From the NCBI RefSeq assembly GCF_000699445.3, contig NC_067195.1, forward strand, positions 20,971,287 to 21,035,286: a stretch of 64,000 nucleotides of DNA, read 5' to 3'. Below the pieces are notes generated by a model. That model did not search any database, was not told where the DNA came from, and saw nothing but the letters and a program-made list of their open reading frames with translations. Positions 60,101-64,000 of the stretch are shown piece after piece; position 1 is the stretch's first letter; each line of letters opens with the position of its first letter. The stretch comes from Schistosoma haematobium (Eukaryota; Platyhelminthes; Trematoda; Strigeidida; Schistosomatidae). A program made the translations under genes and the position numbers.

Positions 60101-61977
60101 GAAGGCTCCGAGCGTGGCCCCGTAAGAAAACTCCCTGGTTCGGTCTGGGCACCCGGGCAGTACCACAGCCTACACACGAATCAAGTGACGTGTGTGGCGC
60201 ATATGTATCCGGTGCTTCTTTGTATCAATATTTATGTGTTCAAATAATAATAAATGGTAAACAGAGTTGTATAAATCAGTATAGTGTTTAGAACTCAATG
60301 GTTATTTGCATTTAGCTTCCCTCTAAGTCAATATAACAAGTAAATGTATAGGATTTCTAAAAAAACACAGCAGGCGTTTATTCGTGTTGTACACACATTT
60401 GACGTGCAATTCAGAATCCAAATCGTCTGTTTGCACACTAAAATTCCCTTAGTGATTATCTTATTTGGTAAGCAAATCGATTAAACCCTTCAATTACTTC
60501 ATATTTGTCGTCATAATACATATAAAAACGGACAATTACTGAAACATCTATTTATATTTGATAGATGTGATACGTGCATAAATATATAACCTCACATGTC
60601 TTCATAAAGTACGAAAACCATACATCAATTACTTCATTTGCACATCTTCCATAAATTGTCTCTTACAAACTTCGCCATTCCTCCATTCCGCTTTTTATTA
60701 CAATTACTCTCTTTTTACATTCCTGTTCTCTTCAATCCTATCTTCTCAACCTTCTGCTGCCAGGCATTTCACTTCTGAATGGTGATGTGTGCTACTTATG
60801 TCTGTTGACATAAGTAGCATATGTTATACAATTATCAAGTATCAAAATAGTTTCACTGTAGTATTTCGAAATGATCAAGGTTAAGGTAAGAGTAACTGGT
60901 TGTTGATGACTAACAGTAGATGGTAATTAACGAGAATTTGTGACGATCCTGACTAACACTTGCCTTCTTAAACATGAAACGCAAATTAAATTAAATTTTG
61001 CTGAATTCATCATTGCTAAAATATAGTATTAAATGGAATCTAAAATAATATGAATATAATATATGAAGTATGTGTTTGATTTATATAAAAGAGATCCAAT
61101 ATGACAGGTCACGCAGAGGTATAACTAAATGGGTTGTTATCGCTATGAATCAGGGTTTAAATTACCCCTTTGTTGGTATTGAGGACATTGTTTTGATTAG
61201 TATTTGGTAGAGCGTATGTGTATCTTGTGCGAATTGCTTTAATATAATGATTTTGTTAAAAAATTTTGATAATAATGTAAACATAATACACATGTTGAAC
61301 AAGCTAGTAATTATTTTGACTCAGTAACGTTGGGGTCCGAGTCCTATTATGAACACCAACACTGGGATGCAGGTTCATCCATCTCATGAGTTCTAAACAG
61401 AAAAGAACGTGCATCCTAAATTCTACTGAAGACCGATTCAATAAACTGGTTAGATTTAAGGTTAAATGTACTACCCATTGATACGCTTCGAATAATTCCC
61501 TCAATTAAATACGATTCAAACTAATTGGAAATGAGTGGTCGTATACAAGAGTACATATCACTTTAGAGAGTAAACGAGTAGCCGAAGTAAAATCTTTCAT
61601 TGATAAAAGGCACAGATCCCAGTCTCAGGGATTGGGAGAATTTCTCTTAAGTTGTGAATCAATCCTCCTTCATCACGAGTAATCCCAAGCATAACACTAA
61701 GGTGGGAGGGATCCCGATAAAAGTATTCAAATAGCTAACAACAAACAAGGTTTACATATTATGAACTGAATACCCAAACATAGATCAAAAGTGAACAATT
61801 TCAAGTTTACCTATAGACAACACTTTTGATACCACCAGCTAAAAAAATTGCACGACATCCCCGATTTGTGCTGGCTACCAAGCATCCTTCAGTTGTAGCC
61901 AAAGGAATGTAATGAGAACGACCATCCAGTAGAAGAGGTCCAATTTTTCCAACTGGTATAGGCATGTACCCGATAAC
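44647..61977 (-). CDS. HMGR: 3-hydroxy-3-methylglutaryl-CoA reductase, 3' part (five exons, catalytic domain)
   Basis: Rate-limiting enzyme of the mevalonate pathway: it reduces HMG-CoA to mevalonate with NADPH and is anchored in the ER membrane. Minus-strand exons 61977-61811, 57399-57240, 55123-55001, 54344-54066 and 45159-44647 join in frame to give about 413 residues. The catalytic residues known from the human enzyme are present: Glu in [10 protein letters not shown], Lys in TDKKPA, Asp in GQDLAQ and His in LVKAHM. The NADPH-binding GDAMGMNM and the GTVGGGT loop are also present. The N-terminal membrane domain, linker and first catalytic exon lie beyond the window. Introns are about 8.9, 0.66, 2.1 and 4.4 kb; the largest is swollen by RTE-B. 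Two oddities: Ala replaces the AMPK-target Ser, and the C-terminal tail is long and Asn/Ser-rich. Confidence 0.96.
45880..46075 (-). mobile_element. SM-alpha-like SINE with pol III boxes and hammerhead remnant
   Basis: Minus strand. Box A, TAGCTAAGTGG (46058-46048), and box B, GGTTCGAGGCC (46014-46004), both fit the pol III consensus exactly with tRNA-like spacing. Downstream comes CATCCAGCTGACGAG, then ATAGGACAAAACGAGCG and TCGATTTCACT (about 45975-45920). This follows the order of the SM-alpha hammerhead of schistosomes, but CTGATGA has become CTGACGA and GAAAC has become AAAAC. The ribozyme is probably dead. The element sits in the largest HMGR intron, in the same orientation as the gene. 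Confidence 0.8.
46985..50600 (+). mobile_element. RTE-B: RTE-clade non-LTR retrotransposon in the largest HMGR intron, antisense to the gene
   Basis: Endonuclease: [19 protein letters not shown] then stop, [23 protein letters not shown] (about 47495-47530), WIQIDHIAI and [65 protein letters not shown] and [13 protein letters not shown]. The catalytic YADD box is changed to YSHD (49169-49180). A C-terminal [12 protein letters not shown] and VFDHRC region follows, then a 3' untranslated region and AATAA tail ending near 50600. Frame breaks lie near 47040, 47150 (stop), 48400 and 48680-48780, with a stop at 48959. A 368-bp solo LTR interrupts it at 49681. It is dead. Confidence 0.92.
49681..50048. 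mobile_element. Solo LTR 3 with perfect 5-bp target duplication GGGCA, inside RTE-B
   Basis: A 368-bp unit starting TGTTAGGATAG and ending GTTACAACA. GGGCA lies directly on both sides (49676-49680 and 50049-50053). RTE-B' (about 42805-42830, minus) reads through the same place without the insert. A TATATAAATAG promoter-like box occurs near 49844-49854. It is a different family from solo LTRs 1 and 2 and from the LTRs of Ty3-A and Ty3-B. Confidence 0.9.
50601..51885. other. HMGR intron sequence, mostly unassigned
   Basis: Apart from the weak repeat at 50820-50980 I see no coding or RNA feature. Confidence 0.5.
50820..50980 (+). repeat. Diverged dispersed repeat, copy 1
   Basis: Shares an ordered set of words with 52470-52625: GTCAGATGGG, then AAGTCCGACTA(G/A)AGAACA, then CAACGTTT.AA, then CTACAAACTTGA. 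Family unknown. Confidence 0.5.
51890..52070 (+). pseudogene. RTE-B-type RT fragment
   Basis: The translation gives [24 protein letters not shown], the post-catalytic segment of the RTE-B family, followed by a decayed stretch. It closely resembles the fragment at the start of the window (FTYLRSLVSPSGLVSDEI). Confidence 0.75.
52470..52625 (+). repeat. Diverged dispersed repeat, copy 2
   Basis: Partner of 50820-50980, in the same orientation. Confidence 0.5.
53010..53320 (+). pseudogene. RTE-B-type C-terminal fragment
   Basis: Encodes [26 protein letters not shown] and [10 protein letters not shown], the last part of the RTE-B frame, with stops and shifts. It may be the other end of the copy at 51890, with about 900 bp between. 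Confidence 0.72.
53330..54065. other. HMGR intron sequence, no feature seen
   Basis: AT-rich. A decayed open frame near 53600-53800 has no recognisable domain. Confidence 0.5.
54066..54344 (-). CDS. HMGR: HMGR exon (catalytic Lys and Asp)
   Basis: 93 whole codons from [15 protein letters not shown] through [22 protein letters not shown] to GQDLAQ. Acceptor ATGTAG, donor GTATGT. Confidence 0.96.
55001..55123 (-). CDS. HMGR: HMGR exon ([13 protein letters not shown] site)
   Basis: 41 whole codons, [20 protein letters not shown] onward, ending YFSNMQ. Acceptor TTTTGTACAG, donor GTAAGT. Confidence 0.96.
55124..57239. other. HMGR intron (2.1 kb)
   Basis: No repeat or gene recognised apart from scattered retroelement-like words. 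Splice ends are GTAAGT on the 57239 side and TTTTGTACAG on the 55124 side (minus strand). Confidence 0.55.
57240..57399 (-). CDS. HMGR: HMGR exon (MTRAPVV segment)
   Basis: The first base completes an Arg codon, giving [14 protein letters not shown], aligned to the family DGMTRGPVV. It ends FACP before donor GTAAGT. 160 nt. The family's R-GPVV glycine is alanine here. Confidence 0.94.
58545..58810 (+). repeat. Dispersed repeat, copy 1
   Basis: Shares with 60590-60830 an ordered run of similar words (CATTTGCACATATTCC, TACAATTACT, TTCTGTTCTCTTCA, CATTCCACTT, CTACTTAT). Both lie in the 4.4-kb HMGR intron. Family unknown. Confidence 0.6.
59752..60256 (+). mobile_element. Short non-autonomous element sharing the RTE-B 3' tail
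   Basis: About 500 bp, notably GC-richer than its surroundings. It ends in GTGTGGCGCATATGTATCCG, then CAATATTTATGTGTTCAAAT and AATAA repeats, closely matching the last 60 bp of RTE-B (about 50545-50600). The body is unlike the RTE-B reading frame. It looks like a leader-plus-tail element that would depend on RTE-B-type proteins. A weak frame from 60025 is probably a relic of a leader peptide or chance. Confidence 0.7.
60590..60830 (+). repeat. Dispersed repeat, copy 2, ending in a perfect hairpin
   Basis: Partner of 58545-58810, in the same orientation. Unlike copy 1 it ends in a perfect 12-bp stem. Confidence 0.6.
60791..60818. repeat. Perfect hairpin
   Basis: GCTACTTATGTC, a four-base TGTT loop, then GACATAAGTAGC: twelve perfect base pairs, extendable by a T-A pair. 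Confidence 0.85.
61310..61430 (+). mobile_element. Second SM-alpha-like SINE remnant with hammerhead traces
   Basis: Box-B-like GGTCCGAGTCC (61334-61344), then CAGGTTCATCCATCTCATGAG (61370-61390 region), an AACAGAAAAGAACGTG segment and CCTAAATTCTACT to about 61427. The order and spacing match the element at 45880-46075. The core CTGATGA reads CTCATGA, and box A is not recognisable. More decayed; it lies in the 4.4-kb HMGR intron, antisense to the gene. Confidence 0.6.
61811..61977 (-). CDS. HMGR: HMGR exon (HMG-CoA-binding and catalytic Glu)
   Basis: Encodes [19 protein letters not shown] and then [17 protein letters not shown], with the catalytic glutamate. The acceptor is CCAG before GTTATC; the donor is GTAAAC after CTATAG. 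167 nt, ending two bases into a codon. Confidence 0.95.
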
Positions 61978-64000
61978 CTGGATTTTAACAGACCAAAATA
62001 TATAAATTTAAGATTTTTGAATTAGGTAGAAAACCACTTATATTGGTGGAGATAAAAATAAGTTGTCCATATCACAATGAACATAGTTGATAGGACTGAT
62101 AACCCATAGTTTGAAAGGTGAGTATCTATTCTATCATAACATACTTCTAAGTGTAAAAATAAAATAGAAAATGTTAAACCCAATATTAGTGCTTATTCTG
62201 GTTTCCAAAAGTACATCGTAATTTATTAAGGCGTTTGCAATTACAAAGAAAAGAGTGTGGATCTCTTACGATGAAAATATGATTTCGAGTATTCCAAAGG
62301 GCAAGTTTATGTAAACGTTTTACAATTCATCAACTTTAGTCATACTTTTAAACATGAACGACTAATCAATGTGGAGAATGTGACAACACACTGATTACAC
62401 TCGAAATCGTTAGTGAGTTTTATACCTCGTGATTTCCTTCATATATACATATGTAGTGTACAATGGTGTTGCATACATCAAAGTTGATACATAATTACGA
62501 TATTCTTGAGAAAGCTACTTTTTAAAAAAAATAAATGATACTGAGGAATTTTTAGATTTGGGAGTTAGAAAACTGAAACGATAAAAAATCTGCCATATTA
62601 AAATGTGAAGCGACATAAATAACTTGAAAAGTATTATTTTAAGGATTAACAGTTGACATGGGATCACACATGATCAAACAAAACCAATGCATTGGTTGTA
62701 AAACACACGTATGAGTATGACAAATACTTCCAAATCACTGAACGGTATGTTGTGAGCCTATTGTAGTAGTGAAGATATTTGATAGATTATTTGTTCTATC
62801 TTTCCCCCCGTAAACAGCAACCAGTATTTGTTTCTTTTACCGTTATTATACACATGCTGTTGGTTTTCTCAACACGGACTTGATTGATTAAACTTCACAA
62901 GCGAATCGCAAGCTAAATACTAAAATCTTGACTGGTTTTTTCTTGCATTCTGTTGTACACTATTTAAATAATGATCTGTTTAAAGTATGTTTCAATTTAC
63001 TTATTTATTTTAACAATCTGCCTAAAATATTTTGCATGAAATGTATGGAGAATAAATGAACCACCGTATTCCATAAATGCATTCGTGATTGAACAGTTCA
63101 TCCCTTTGGATAACTTTAGAAGACAAAATTTACCAGAATTTTGTGAAATCAATTTGTGCAACAATATATTTGAAAAATTTTGGAAACTCACCAACTTGTT
63201 AACAGATTACTATGAATAGTGTATAGAAGTAACCAAAAGTGAGTAATAGCATTTGTTGAGACCTCAATCGCATGAAAAGACCAAAACTTTGTTGTGTATT
63301 GGAAACTAACTAATTTCACATTAAATGTAACCTAGTAATATTAACTGTGAAGCAAATCCACACCTTTCCTGTTTATCCCCGTTCTTTATAGATGATTCAA
63401 AAGTATTCATGTATTTTGTTAAATTTTAGAACAATACTAACAAGAATTTTGGAAATAGCCACTGTTTTACATCAAAGTTTATAAATGATATTTGAATGCG
63501 ATAGGTCCCATTCCTTGAATTTTTAATTAAAAAGATCAGTTTATTAAAAGTAGATAATACAACAACATTATTATTTATTCCACACATTGAATATAAGTCA
63601 AATATATACATTATGCAGCCAATTTCAGAATTATTAAACAATTCTTCATCTGAAAGATACTCAGATGAAATATGAATAATTTTTCCAGGATGCTAAATGT
63701 TAACAAATTTTCAAAATAAAATTAAAACGAAAATCAATCAATTATCACCTATCAACGAATTAGGAACCTTCCTACAAGTTATTCTACATTCTTTATCTAA
63801 TTCTTTTGTTCATTGGGTCAATTACTACTGATCACAAAAACTTACAAGATCATCCCAAAAACTTGAGGTCATACATGATCATAAGACTGAACATTGATTT
63901 GTGGACACAGTTATAGTTTTAAGTGAAACTTGAGTTTGGATTTGTCTTCTTCATTATACATGATTCGGGTGTTCCTGAGTAAAAGAAATCAAGGGGTTAC
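61978..64000. other. HMGR intron or upstream sequence, no exon recognised
   Basis: The preceding HMGR exon (ending before VIGYMP, expected to carry the ACCEN-type motif) was looked for on the minus strand and not found, so the intron probably continues past the window edge. The rest is AT-rich with no identifiable feature. Confidence 0.5.

Noticed and set aside
62997..63194. Minus-strand 65-codon open frame as a coding exon
   Set aside because: No family motif, and it does not fit the HMGR sequence expected upstream of VIGYMP.
63426..63665. Minus-strand open frame beginning with YLSDEELF-like residues as the upstream HMGR exon
   Set aside because: The short LSDEE resemblance to the HMGR linker does not continue; the rest has no similarity to the family.

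Overview
The window is metazoan DNA from a blood fluke, almost certainly a Schistosoma species. Four things point there: AT-rich, intron-split genes; an HDEL-ended calreticulin of schistosome type whose three introns are only 35-43 nt; degenerate SM-alpha-type SINEs with hammerhead-ribozyme remnants; and dense CR1, RTE and Ty3/gypsy retroelements typical of schistosome genomes. The species is inferred from memory of these families; no search was run. I see no bacterial genes, no CRISPR array, no rRNA and no ordinary tRNA gene.

Layout. 1-770 is an RTE reverse-transcriptase tail. 4390-5648 is a wrecked Ty3/gypsy copy of the CsRn1/Boudicca lineage, and 5649-10760 is a complete but defective element of the same family, with 320-bp LTRs, a tRNA-Trp-type primer site and a 4-bp target duplication. 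11.9-27.1 kb is a nested stack. An old CR1 element (CR1-A) is split by a second Ty3/gypsy element (Ty3-B, 13112-21049), which is itself split by a nearly full-length CR1 of another family (CR1-B, about 13825-18006). CR1-A is hit again by a solo LTR (22669-23145) and by an RTE element (RTE-A, 23715-27031). 27.7-31.5 kb holds a reversed CR1-A copy, RTE-A pieces, a second solo LTR and a hammerhead-like motif.

Host genes. Calreticulin (33980-35278, + strand) is complete: four exons encoding 394 residues, behind a promoter with a TATA box and a near-consensus ER-stress element. HMG-CoA reductase (44647-61977, - strand, 3' part only) is represented by five exons covering most of the catalytic domain. 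The two genes converge, and both products act at the endoplasmic reticulum. HMGR introns are inflated by repeats. The largest, 8.9 kb, holds an RTE element (RTE-B, about 46985-50600) carrying a third solo LTR, plus an SM-alpha-like SINE. A third Ty3/gypsy wreck (Ty3-C, 41.1-44.1 kb), itself hit by a reversed RTE-B copy, lies just beyond the 3' end of HMGR.

Most notable structure. Three solo LTRs each have perfect 5-bp target duplications. At two of them, a tract of near-perfect identity to an inverted paralogue elsewhere in the window begins at the solo-LTR edge, while the other side of the LTR is clearly diverged. One such tract forms a 550-bp gap-free inverted repeat flanking the last HMGR exon. 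No coding region of any retroelement here is intact, and I found no convincing new gene system; the new interest lies in rearrangement structure and regulation.
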